Below, piece after piece: positions 56,701-64,000 of a stretch of DNA of 64,000 nt (position 1 is its first letter; each line of letters starts with the position of its first letter). This DNA is from Photorhabdus asymbiotica. Lineage in GTDB: Bacteria > Pseudomonadota > Gammaproteobacteria > Enterobacterales > Enterobacteriaceae. Position numbers and translations under genes: made by a program. The DNA is taken from contig NZ_RBLJ01000001.1 in the NCBI RefSeq assembly GCF_003634575.1, positions 1,178,001 through 1,242,000 of the forward strand, given 5' to 3'. Under the pieces are notes generated by a model, which did not search any database, was not told where the DNA came from, and worked only from the letters and a program-made list of their open reading frames with translations.

Positions 56701-58192
56701 TATTAGAAATAAAATCTTTATACCACTGAGTATTGGTCACTGCGGCACCGGCCAACATCATCAGAGATGGAATACCGTACTGGAACATACCGGTTAAAAT
56801 CACACCCGGCCAAACAATCGGGTTATCCCAACGGGAAGTTCCCAAACCACCAAACAAGAATTTAGCCGCCTGAGCTTCAGCCGGCCAAGGCAAACCAAAA
56901 TTAGTGGGATCAGTGGGCATCGGAATTCCCATGATCGTATTGACATTAGGCAACACCCCAAGGGCTTTTTGTGATGGCGTTTCGAATAATTCCGCTAACT
57001 CTTTAGGGAAATAAAACGGCCAATTACCATCAACCGTTGGATTATCGATCGGCTGTTTCATCTCAGTGTCTTTAAAGAATTGAATATAAACACCAAGCTG
57101 ACGTAAATATTTATTTTTAAAATCAACGGAAAAATGGCTTTGACCGGGATCGTAACGGATGCTGTCAGGATACACATCCATACCATGATTAGGTGTGCGG
57201 TTAGTGGCTGTCCAAATTTGGCTGGTATTTCGCGGAGCATTCAATGCTGAAGCTTGATCTTTGAATTCGGTAACGTCGAGAGACGCACTTTGGCTGACAC
57301 TCCAGTTATGATTTTGCAAACGGGTATCATTATGTGAAGTTTTCAGCGCATTAGAGGCCGGCGATCCTGAATAATTCTCTGTTTCATCCGATAGATTATA
57401 TTGCATTACCGGATCACCTTCGGCGAAAATCACCTGTCCGTCTTGACCCACCCAGTCAAATTCGTAAAACATCGCGTTGCCATCAGGGTCAACCAATTGG
57501 CCATAAGTGGCAAAACCACCGGTTTCTGTTGCAGGTCCTTGACTCGATATTGATATAGCTAGTTCATAAACTCGGTTATATTGCTGTGGGTCGATTGCCT
57601 CTGGAGGGGCAATATGTGCATCCATCACAATTGATGCCGCATAAGCTTGACTGTTAGACAATTCCGGATGGGAAAACACAATAGAGCAAGCAACATCCCA
57701 CGGTGTTTTCATTTCATTAGTTGCAACCAACAAATCGCCACAATGAATAGGGTTTCGTGCTAAATGTTGGCTATTAACACCAAGAGCACTCAGTTTACCT
57801 GGCAAAGCCTTACCCATATTATTTACGGCCAGTTTTTCTATGTTACGTTTGGCATAACGACGTAAATGAGCGTTAGGGATATGGTAAGAAAGATGGTAAA
57901 GAACTGGTAACGAGGAACGGTAAGGCCCAGATTTATCACCAACCACTTTAATTAGAGTAACGTGATGAGGTAAAAAATAGTGTTCAGGTACCTCGGCGAA
58001 ATGGCTAATATTGTGTGAACCGTAACGCAGAACCATATCTATTGCAGGATTCTCGCCAGCCGCTTTGGCCAAACTTGACTCATCATGTTCTTGCAACGGT
58101 ATATTATATTCACCAACCCAGAGACTCAATTGGCTGGATTGGGTACGTAAATGACCTTGAGCTAAATCAAAATGTAAAGTATGTGTCTTCAT
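53744..58192 (-). CDS. Large propeller-containing protein with hydrophobic core segment
   Basis: A 1482-residue protein of unknown function, first gene of the operon. About 1-460: alpha/beta N-terminal part with no known fold. About 470-610: hydrophobic, Ala/Gly-rich helices (ILAGIAFPLIGGGAAIGSAL, AAQAVPVVGWAFRIAAIAL) that could insert into a membrane. About 890-1290: NHL/six-bladed-propeller-like repeats (HLDAMVVHPSGYVIAVSWQ, GPIALTVTPDGRILLLE, EGITYLDVAVESKGYIYVLS). This part contains modules shared with the pentapeptide protein. The last 60 residues (VDTLVLEQGGQLICDANVIL) resemble the strand segment of the glycine-rich proteins. No signal peptide. A pore-forming or scaffold role can be imagined but is not shown. 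Confidence 0.88.
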   Translation of the reverse strand: MKTHTLHFDLAQGHLRTQSSQLSLWVGEYNIPLQEHDESSLAKAAGENPAIDMVLRYGSHNISHFAEVPEHYFLPHHVTLIKVVGDKSGPYRSSLPVLYHLSYHIPNAHLRRYAKRNIEKLAVNNMGKALPGKLSALGVNSQHLARNPIHCGDLLVATNEMKTPWDVACSIVFSHPELSNSQAYAASIVMDAHIAPPEAIDPQQYNRVYELAISISSQGPATETGGFATYGQLVDPDGNAMFYEFDWVGQDGQVIFAEGDPVMQYNLSDETENYSGSPASNALKTSHNDTRLQNHNWSVSQSASLDVTEFKDQASALNAPRNTSQIWTATNRTPNHGMDVYPDSIRYDPGQSHFSVDFKNKYLRQLGVYIQFFKDTEMKQPIDNPTVDGNWPFYFPKELAELFETPSQKALGVLPNVNTIMGIPMPTDPTNFGLPWPAEAQAAKFLFGGLGTSRWDNPIVWPGVILTGMFQYGIPSLMMLAGAAVTNTQWYKDFISNKDNVAILAGIAFPLIGGGAAIGSALFNTKKVLTSLASIAIGILAKKGLEALATYVTAQIAASAAAQAVPVVGWAFRIAAIALDLAQIAVTTGELLSTPATLEVDIKRQMTLAFTLHPDPAHGEVGRPETAIWPPVGVQCQVTVEYTNGTYYTQTIPLPTTGSNTPLIFNFNSVGWGGTLKIKANVYSATGWLAGSYVSELLNAQPDDPNEGIMRVSGNIKEMLVPLTQVTQYEYWEQLSYDSDKKEYQWIEGSVPLETQSSTNCSNVGNNICKLVNMTILNSDYQVGYCYQASGQNIPLEDPSSPPNSGQMYVLQNISTLSNDTLNERLKLSEVGFKVQPLISYNSFGEGPDDKTITPYNFIIDSRFGEYHLRRVDLRDGKHDFSLTDNPLSWGSFTIPHLDAMVVHPSGYVIAVSWQYSKMQILPLGDQGYPDAQAPAAQIVSGEGIRQGLMHGPIALTVTPDGRILLLETINTRVQAFDTKGNPFPSFPGAKLFKLPTAEYQATLDAQMFSPALQQAFREQGLTFLFSNSDPSFIRSLNAGVLDEQIIAVFAEDGIYLSYNQTADGNIDPVGSTTVDVIQQGQSWLVYDPQKPATYTLTAQGPTVSVYNDLSNVRVIAIGQGVKWQIDDLAGARSWLLTLDVTNPAEIIVADYLSYMPLNKPEGITYLDVAVESKGYIYVLSYRNEGRDPTDYILDIYEPDGKFLVTVPDSTLVPDPTKRQHIVAAHLAIDPFRTLVAMNYGKFLGENQRTQPQISQWTPTTPIFDLGIDQLPIFQQHDMDKISAVFAENKHPLSHQATIETINNNGYFIITDVDTRYPVISTVDGDNLQIISVYSFSEKNMLLKSYSSGFKAVLQLLGILESDVTETVVIPSSSQGSLRPDDPQSLAPSHQSNVSSAAELLILSGIPPVEAPIAFPATVDVFAIGKLVIANGEILEISSPNSQPIVVAVDTLVLEQGGQLICDANVILNVQTYTQTQENTHE

Positions 58193-58252
58193 TTGAATTT
58201 CATCTCTCTAAGTAATTATTTTCGTTATCACAAGAAATACTCAATAATCGTA

Positions 58253-58379
58253 TATACCCTTCATCCTTCAAGTTGCTGCTTTGTTGGCTGCGTTCACTCA
58301 CCCCAGTCACATAGTTATCTATGCTCCTGGGGATTCATTCACTTGCCGCCGCGCTGCAACTCGAAATCTATTGGGTATA
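58253..58379 (+). repeat. ERIC element
   Basis: Full-length, CCCCAG/CTGGGG arms, about 60 bp upstream of the start of the 1482-residue gene, so it lies in the probable leader of the operon. Confidence 0.9.
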
Positions 58380-58728
58380 AATAATTTGATCGTAAAATTT
58401 GAACAAATAATTCCCATGAGAATTAATATATCTCTTCAAAAGCCTATTTATTAATCCAAAATACCTAGAATTAATTAAATGCCACATTTATCCACTTTAG
58501 GCAAAATGATCTAATGTGGCATTTAAATTCTATCAATAAAATAGTAATGTGATTCTCAACTTTTTCCATCAAATAAAGAAGATATTTTTGTGATACATTG
58601 CAATTTTTTAATGCATGCCAATTAATTATCCCAACTTAAAATCTATAGAATTAAGTAATATCACCATAGTGAAATAAATCTGCCACGTGAAATAGTGCAT
58701 TTTCAATCAAATAACAACCCGATACAAA

Positions 58729-58855
58729 TATACCCTTCATCCTTCAAGTTGCTGCTTTGTTGGCTGCGTTTACTCACCCCAGTTACATAGTTATCTATGC
58801 TCCTGGGGATTCGTTCACTTGCCGCCGCGCTGCAACTCGAAATCTTTTGGGTATA
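58729..58855 (+). repeat. ERIC element
   Basis: Full-length, CCCCAG/CTGGGG arms, same orientation as the copy at 58253, upstream of the conserved leader segment. Confidence 0.9.
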
Positions 58856-59215
58856 TATCTCGATTATTTCATAATGAAATTATTAATATAAATTAAGTAA
58901 AAACCCGCAAGTTAAATCGATGTTATATACCCTATATTCTTAGAATAAACTCTCACCTTAAATCAACAATTAAAACATTTAAATATATTTACCAAATTTG
59001 AATTTATTATTATTTTATAAATATAAAGAAAACCAAGAAATGAAATATTGTTTACAAAATATTTTACTATTACCCGCTTGTAATCACAGGCGGGTAATAT
59101 CTTCCTTATTGTCCGTAATATAGGAACTATAGTGACTATTATCTCTTTATCTCAACAGTTGCCACAAATTTGAATGTCCACTTTCAGAACTTTTCTATGA
59201 GGGCACCTTATATCA

Positions 59216-60472
59216 TTACTGACGTTCTCCATTAATATAAACATCCCCCTTAACACCCGCTGCTCCCGCAATCCCATCGTTACCCGATGCACCGATTTTA
59301 CCGGGGCTACCACTAGGAGAACCACTACCACCATAGCCCCCACTTCCGCCATAACCAGCATAGCCACCTTCACCACCCATGCCACCAGCAGACTTAGCAT
59401 TAAAGACCGGAGTACCACTCCCATAGGTAACATAAATATTGCCCCCATTCCCCCCTTTACCTCCATTGCCACCGTTATTCCCTTCGCCTCCATTACCTCC
59501 ACTCCCGCCACGTCCAGCACCACAGTAAGTAGTAGAGCTACCTCCATTCCCCCCATTTCCCCCTCTTCCCCCCTTACCACCGACACCGCCATTACCACCA
59601 TTACCCCCTGCCGATTCTAAGGTTACCGTACCTGCAAGGTGAGCAACCTTTAGAACAATATCATTTGCGTCGCCGCCATTTTCACCATTGCTTCCAGCAG
59701 CACCATCTGTACCATGAGTCCCGTTAGTACCCGACGTTGCAGCCTTTGCACAGGAGCTTTTGTTATCCTGCCCAGCATTACCATAACTACCGGTCCTTCC
59801 ATCACTTCCATTCGCCCCATTACCGCCATGATTTCCATCACTTCCCCGATTAATAATATTGGTCGGCTCGCTGTCTGCCCCCATAGAACTCACCATCGTC
59901 ATGGTATTCGCTTGAACAGCCCCATTGGTGCGATAAATAATTTGTCCGCCAGGTTCAACAGTTATCTGCTCATAAACTAATACAATAGGTTCACCGTGAT
60001 TATCTCGACTTTGAACGATCAGTGGCTTGTCCGCAGAAATAGTTATGCTATCGCCACCATATAGCGCAACTTTCAGCGGGAAACGCTTCGCGTTGAGAAT
60101 ATCTTCATAATCTTTGACCAAAGCAGAATCACCATAAATATAAGCACGGAAGGCTTTACATAAATCGGCGTGATTACCAGTGACATTCTCCAGCCGTTCA
60201 GCAGAATAAGGTTCAGGCAATGGATGATGCGGCTCCATTCCTCCGGGGCCATAATCACTATCAGACACACCTCCTAACCTTTTTAATTCTTGTATAGTTT
60301 GTATGGTAAAAAATGCGGGTGAAACCGTGGCTATTTTCGGATCGTCGGAAAATATGACCGGCCCATCAAAATCCGCAGTCTTCAATTGTTTTGGTTGCCG
60401 TTCTATACCCACCAGATGATAATGTTCACGCAATTCCACTAAAGTTTCAGCAACAATTTTTACTTTATTCAT
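59216..60472 (-). CDS. Glycine-rich repeat protein with conserved N-terminal domain (paralogue 2)
   Basis: A 418-residue paralogue of the protein at 52477. Same N-terminal domain ([70 protein letters not shown]). Gly-rich blocks follow, with Cys in NKSSCAKAAT and TTYCGAGRGG, the strand GGNIYVTYGSGTPVFNAKS, and the end GDVYINGERQ. AGGAG at 7-8 nt before ATG. Monocistronic: about 1 kb separates it from the propeller operon downstream, and 790 bp from the next paralogue upstream. No signal peptide. Confidence 0.9.
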   Translation of the reverse strand: MNKVKIVAETLVELREHYHLVGIERQPKQLKTADFDGPVIFSDDPKIATVSPAFFTIQTIQELKRLGGVSDSDYGPGGMEPHHPLPEPYSAERLENVTGNHADLCKAFRAYIYGDSALVKDYEDILNAKRFPLKVALYGGDSITISADKPLIVQSRDNHGEPIVLVYEQITVEPGGQIIYRTNGAVQANTMTMVSSMGADSEPTNIINRGSDGNHGGNGANGSDGRTGSYGNAGQDNKSSCAKAATSGTNGTHGTDGAAGSNGENGGDANDIVLKVAHLAGTVTLESAGGNGGNGGVGGKGGRGGNGGNGGSSTTYCGAGRGGSGGNGGEGNNGGNGGKGGNGGNIYVTYGSGTPVFNAKSAGGMGGEGGYAGYGGSGGYGGSGSPSGSPGKIGASGNDGIAGAAGVKGDVYINGERQ

Positions 60473-61259
60473 AAAAAATCTCCTGAGTATAAATCTGTAG
60501 TTTTAGAATCATCTTTACGTTATATAACTCTCTGCGATATTTTATTCTCACATAATCCCTTTAAATCCAGAATATTAATCATTCAATGACATATTTTTTA
60601 TCTCCATTTAGAGCGAAAACTTATAGAAAAAGGTGGTAATTTATCACCTACCGTTGTTCTCAATGTGTATTTTCACTCTCACTTTATCTTCTTACGTGAT
60701 TATTTTATTCATTACAATAGACATTCAACAACTGAATAAATAATTTCAGGAGAATTGATACATCTCCTATACTTTATTTATAAATACCTATAATTAATTA
60801 AGAACTTATTCAGTTTATATGAGGTAGTTTGATGTAAACTTTATTTTTTACAACTAAGAATATTAATATGCCTTTCTGTTTTTTCCATCATAAAAATGAA
60901 TTTTTTATGGTTCATCACTATTTTCATGTGAATCAATTGATTATTTCAATTTAAACTTTATACAATTAAATATTACTGGCACAGGAAAATAAGATAACCA
61001 ATTATGTAGTCTTGGTTCAACGAATAAATGAATTTTTTTGGCGAGGCGGCCAATTGCTATACTCCAGCACCTTCCCACCCACAGGAAAATGCATATGCAA
61101 TACAAACAACTGACCTGAAGAAAACCACTATTAGATGAACAAATCCATCACGAAATTTACCGTATGATCTATAACGATAAAAAAAGAGTTATTTATGAAC
61201 ACATCTTCGTTGTCGCAAATAAACCCTGCCAAACGATACGGAAAATGAACCCATTCCCC
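60473..61259. promoter_or_regulatory. Upstream region of paralogue 2
   Basis: About 790 bp without a supported gene. The part 60830-60985 is distantly similar to the upstream segments of the other glycine-rich genes (TTTTTTCCATCAT, GTTCATCACTATTTTCA). A frame of about 55 codons at 61100-61267 on the + strand has no proper start. No ERIC copy here. Confidence 0.45.
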
Positions 61260-62570
61260 TTATTTATAGTCGTTTAGCCAATCTAAAGTCTGATTATCAC
61301 CATGCTTCTGTACATTACCGTTAACATGTACCTTGCCAGAAGTACCTTCATCGCCGGCTGTTCCACCAGTACCCTCTTCACCAGATACTCCGGGATGACC
61401 ATCAGTCCTTACCCCTCCATTACCAACGCCACCTGCCCCACCGAATCCTCCTCTTCCTCCTTTACCGCCTGACCCTCCTCTTCCGCCATCCCCTCTATGT
61501 GACAGAGCATTAATTATCGGCTGACCCTCAGTGAAAGTAACATAGATGTTACCCCCGTCCCCACCTTTACCCCCATTCCCTCCATCCCCTCCATTTCCGC
61601 CATTTCCTCCCCTTCCTCCATGTCCAGCACTACATTTGTTTGTTGCAGCGCCTCCATTGCCACCATTCCCTCCATTACCCCCATTCCCGCCATTTCCCCC
61701 ATTTCCACCCTTACCACCTATCGATGCCGCATTGACGACTCCAGTAAAAAGTTCAACATCAACAATGACATCATTTGCACTTCCAGCCCTTTTGCCATCC
61801 ATCCCTTGTGCTCCGGAAGAACCGCCAGTTGCATCAGTACCTGGTGTGGATGCAACAGAGCAACCATGTTTATCCTCTGAACCAATACTACCATTGCTGC
61901 CATTAACCCCATTACTTCCCTGTTCGCCCTCAAAACCATCGGCTCCATCAGTACCTATACTGACAATGCTCTGCTTTTTATCATTGCCATTCCCTACAAC
62001 CGTGTTAGCTTCGATCTTGCCATTAGTGCGGTAAATAATTTGACCTCCCGGTTCAATGATTATCTGGTCATACACTAAGACAACCGGTTCACCATAATCA
62101 TCTTGATCTTCAACAATCAATGGCGCACCTGCGGTAACAGTGATTCTTTCGCCACTGTATAACGCAACCTTCATCGGGAAACGCTTCGCATTTAGCATTT
62201 CTTCATAATCTTTGACCAGATTAGAATCACTATAGATATAGGCCCTAAAAGCTTTGCACAAATCGATATGATAACCCGTGACATTCACTAATCGTTCAGC
62301 AGAAAACGGCTCAGGTAATGGATGATGGGGCTCCATTTTGCCAGGACCATACTCACTGTCAGGAACACCTCCGAGGGCCTTCAGCTCCTGTATGGTTTGT
62401 ACCGTAAAAAACGCAGGGGGCACAGTCGCTGTCTCCGGATCATTAGAGAATATTACCTTGCCGTCAAAATCCGAAGTCTTAAGTTGCTTTGGCTGTCGTT
62501 CTACACCAATCAGATTATAGTCCTGACGTAATATCGCCAAAGTTTCAATAACGGTTTTTCTTTTATCCAC
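61260..62570 (-). CDS. Glycine-rich repeat protein with conserved N-terminal domain (paralogue 3)
   Basis: A 436-residue paralogue. The frame runs upstream into an ERIC element, but the GTG at 62570 ([14 protein letters not shown]) has AGGAG 7 nt before it, the same context as the ATG of the copy at 53751, and aligns with its start. N-terminal domain as in the others ([39 protein letters not shown]). Gly blocks with Cys in [10 protein letters not shown] and NKCSAGHGG, the strand [19 protein letters not shown], and the end [13 protein letters not shown] plus a 12-residue non-Gly tail ([12 protein letters not shown]) unique to this copy. Confidence 0.88.
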   Translation of the reverse strand: MDKRKTVIETLAILRQDYNLIGVERQPKQLKTSDFDGKVIFSNDPETATVPPAFFTVQTIQELKALGGVPDSEYGPGKMEPHHPLPEPFSAERLVNVTGYHIDLCKAFRAYIYSDSNLVKDYEEMLNAKRFPMKVALYSGERITVTAGAPLIVEDQDDYGEPVVLVYDQIIIEPGGQIIYRTNGKIEANTVVGNGNDKKQSIVSIGTDGADGFEGEQGSNGVNGSNGSIGSEDKHGCSVASTPGTDATGGSSGAQGMDGKRAGSANDVIVDVELFTGVVNAASIGGKGGNGGNGGNGGNGGNGGNGGAATNKCSAGHGGRGGNGGNGGDGGNGGKGGDGGNIYVTFTEGQPIINALSHRGDGGRGGSGGKGGRGGFGGAGGVGNGGVRTDGHPGVSGEEGTGGTAGDEGTSGKVHVNGNVQKHGDNQTLDWLNDYK

Positions 62571-62593
62571 AGTAATTCTCCTGAGTTTAAGTT

Positions 62594-62720
62594 TATACCC
62601 TTCATCCTTCAAGTTGCTGCTTTGTTGGCTGCTTTCACTCACCCCAGTCACATAGTTATCTATGCTCCTGGGGATTCGTTCACTGGCCGCCGCGCGACAA
62701 CTCGAAATCTATTAGGTATA
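62594..62720 (+). repeat. ERIC element
   Basis: Full-length, CCCCAG/CTGGGG arms, starting 24 bp upstream of the paralogue 3 GTG start, so it must be part of that mRNA leader or lie between promoter and gene. Confidence 0.9.
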
Positions 62721-63071
62721 TTCACTTCACAGAAAAGTGATTGAATGTCATATTTAAATTGCACAATCTAAAATATTAATATACCTTCCCAATCTTTTCA
62801 TTAATTAAAGAGAATATTTCTGTGATATATCACTACCTTTCAATACGTACGAGTTAAAACTCTTAATTTTATATTTGTCTCATCAGGTATTATTAGAAAA
62901 TACAAATAGAAAACCATAATTACGGTTATATTTTTCAAAAATAACGACAAAACAGAAATCGGCTGCATACCCAAGACGATATGTAAAACCTAGAGGGCAA
63001 AAAAACAGAGCTAACCAACAAGGCCAGATTTAATTACTATTCAGTAATTAATAATGTAAGCCGCTTGAATA
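62721..63071. promoter_or_regulatory. Upstream region of paralogue 3
   Basis: About 350 bp with no gene. 62741-62870 is similar to 58513-58660 upstream of the propeller operon (CATATTTAAATTG, TTAATTAAAGAGAATATTTC, TGTGATATATCAC), the likely common promoter/leader. Confidence 0.55.
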
Positions 63072-63198
63072 TATACCCTATGGATTTCAAGATGCATCGC
63101 GACGGCCAGGGAGCGAATCCCCGGGAGCATAGATAACTATGTGACCGGGGTGAGTGAGTGCAGCCAACAAAGAGGCAACTTGAAAGATAACGGGTATA
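63072..63198 (-). repeat. ERIC element (GC-arm subtype)
   Basis: Full-length element with CCGGGG/CCCCGG arms, about 75 bp downstream of the last glycine-rich gene's stop. Confidence 0.9.
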
Positions 63199-63274
63199 AA
63201 CAAAATGAATATCTGGCCTCATCCCTCGATATTTATCGTCGTTCGTACCAGTCCGATTGCTGCACCACTAGCGC

Positions 63275-64000
63275 TCAAGGTTTCCGTTCATGACCGTTGA
63301 CATATATCTTGCCAGTGATACCGTCATCGCCAAATTCTCCTCTGGCACCATCTCTACCATTTTCTCCATGTCGACCATATCTACCGACTGCTTTAAGAGA
63401 ATGTCCAGGCCTCCCGCCTACGCCACCCCATCCCACCATACCCCCTTCACCGCCAAGACCATTAAGTGACACAACCGAAAGTTTTGGATCACCTTCAGAG
63501 AAATTAATATAGATGTTACCACTATCTCCACCTTTCCCCCCATGCCCTCCATTCCCTCCATTTCCTCCATCCCCCCCATTTCCTGCATCCTCATCGGGAC
63601 ACCACCTGATTGTTCCATCCCCCCAATTACCCCCGTTACCCCCAACTCCCCCATGTCCACCATTACCTCCCTTTCCACCATTACCACCGTTCCCCCCTAC
63701 CGTTGCTGCACTTATTACTCCAGTAATAGATTGGACACTCATGGTCAGGTCATTTGCATTTCCAGCCGCGGCACCATCTCCCCCGATGGCTCCGGTAGAA
63801 CCCCTAGAGCCATCAGTACCTGGTGTGGCACTAAATAAGCAACCGCTTTTACTATCTTGACCAGGGCTACCATTGCTGCCATTAGCGCCATCATATCCTG
63901 GTGCACCATCAAAACCATTGACGCCATTACTGCCTTTATTGACTATATTTTCATTTCCAGCGTTTCCATTCCCTACAAGCGTGTTAGCTTCGATCCGACC
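63275..64000 (-). CDS. Glycine-rich repeat protein, partial (paralogue 4, runs off the right edge)
   Basis: The frame is open from the window edge to the stop at 63275 (about 241 codons seen). The visible part starts in the strand segment GRIEANTLVGNGN, goes through collagen-like blocks (GSNGVNGFDGAPGYDGANGS), conserved Cys in DSKSGCLFSAT and [18 protein letters not shown] blocks, the strand SGNIYINFSEGDPKLSVVS, and the end GKIYVNGHERKP. The N-terminal domain should lie beyond the edge. Same strand as the other paralogues. Confidence 0.85.
   Translation of the reverse strand, partial: GRIEANTLVGNGNAGNENIVNKGSNGVNGFDGAPGYDGANGSNGSPGQDSKSGCLFSATPGTDGSRGSTGAIGGDGAAAGNANDLTMSVQSITGVISAATVGGNGGNGGKGGNGGHGGVGGNGGNWGDGTIRWCPDEDAGNGGDGGNGGNGGHGGKGGDSGNIYINFSEGDPKLSVVSLNGLGGEGGMVGWGGVGGRPGHSLKAVGRYGRHGENGRDGARGEFGDDGITGKIYVNGHERKP

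Larger units (their letters stand above)
58193..59215. promoter_or_regulatory. Upstream region of the propeller/PKS operon
   Basis: About 1 kb of AT-rich DNA with two ERIC copies and no gene. The segment 58513-58660 (TTTTTCCATCAAATAAAGAA, then GATATTTTTGTGATACATTG) is similar to 62741-62870 upstream of another glycine-rich gene, and more weakly to 60830-60985. This points to a shared, conserved promoter or leader. Confidence 0.55.

Noticed and set aside
61100..61267. Open frame of about 55 codons on the + strand
   Set aside because: No start with a ribosome binding site and no paralogue; could be a remnant but support is too weak.
62571..62651. Upstream extension of paralogue 3 into an ERIC element
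   Set aside because: The frame is open by chance through the ERIC; the GTG at 62570 has the conserved ribosome binding site and start alignment.

Overview
The window looks like a chromosome segment of an entomopathogenic member of the Morganellaceae, most likely Photorhabdus (less likely Xenorhabdus). The evidence is a low-GC enterobacterial gene set with the order lysS-prfB-(island)-recJ-dsbC-xerD / fldB / ygfX-sdhE / ygfZ, an unusually high load of ERIC elements (about 14 copies, one nested in another), PAAR/S-pyocin-type toxins and a polyketide synthase. No species call can be made from sequence reading alone.

Left part (1-22.7 kb): a MATE exporter, an O-acetylhomoserine sulfhydrylase-type enzyme, a copper-type TonB receptor next to a DUF2946 protein, a secreted five-bladed beta-propeller protein, and the complete 2-methylcitrate (propionate) locus prpBCDE with divergent prpR and a clear sigma-54 promoter. 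Next come a GlxA-type regulator divergent from a Tat-signal DJ-1/PfpI protein resembling isocyanide hydratase. They are followed by a small operon of a radical SAM enzyme, a deoxynucleoside-kinase-like protein and a NudI-type Nudix hydrolase, which together look like a nucleotide-modifying (possibly viperin-like) system. A CatB-type acetyltransferase closes this part.

Middle part (22.8-40.6 kb): conserved housekeeping genes (tRNA-Gly(CCC), lysS, prfB with its programmed frameshift, recJ, dsbC, xerD, fldB, ygfX, sdhE, ygfZ, an HD hydrolase). An 8.4-kb toxin island splits prfB from recJ. It holds one intact PAAR-S-pyocin effector with its immunity gene, a tandemly duplicated but broken second copy, two orphan colicin-E-type HNH DNase tails with Im-type immunity genes, an orphan immunity gene next to an ERIC element, and several decayed immunity fragments. 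The orphan modules share a junction sequence with the intact effector, as expected for recombinational tail exchange.

Right part (40.9-64 kb): an EamA transporter, a cysteine-synthase remnant, a few phage-like small genes and then an accessory locus entirely on the minus strand. A five-gene operon runs from a 1482-residue propeller protein through two glycine-rich proteins and a pentapeptide-repeat protein into a single-module KS-AT-DH-KR-ACP polyketide synthase. Three further glycine-rich paralogues lie upstream, the last running off the right edge. Four of the five glycine-rich proteins share one architecture: a roughly 190-residue N-terminal domain (off the edge in the last one), GGN-repeat blocks, two conserved cysteines and short strand insertions. 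The large protein and the pentapeptide protein share modules with each other, and the large protein also shares one with the glycine-rich proteins. I know of no described system with this composition; it is the best candidate here for something new, perhaps a self-assembling polyglycine/beta-helix matrix coupled to a polyketide.
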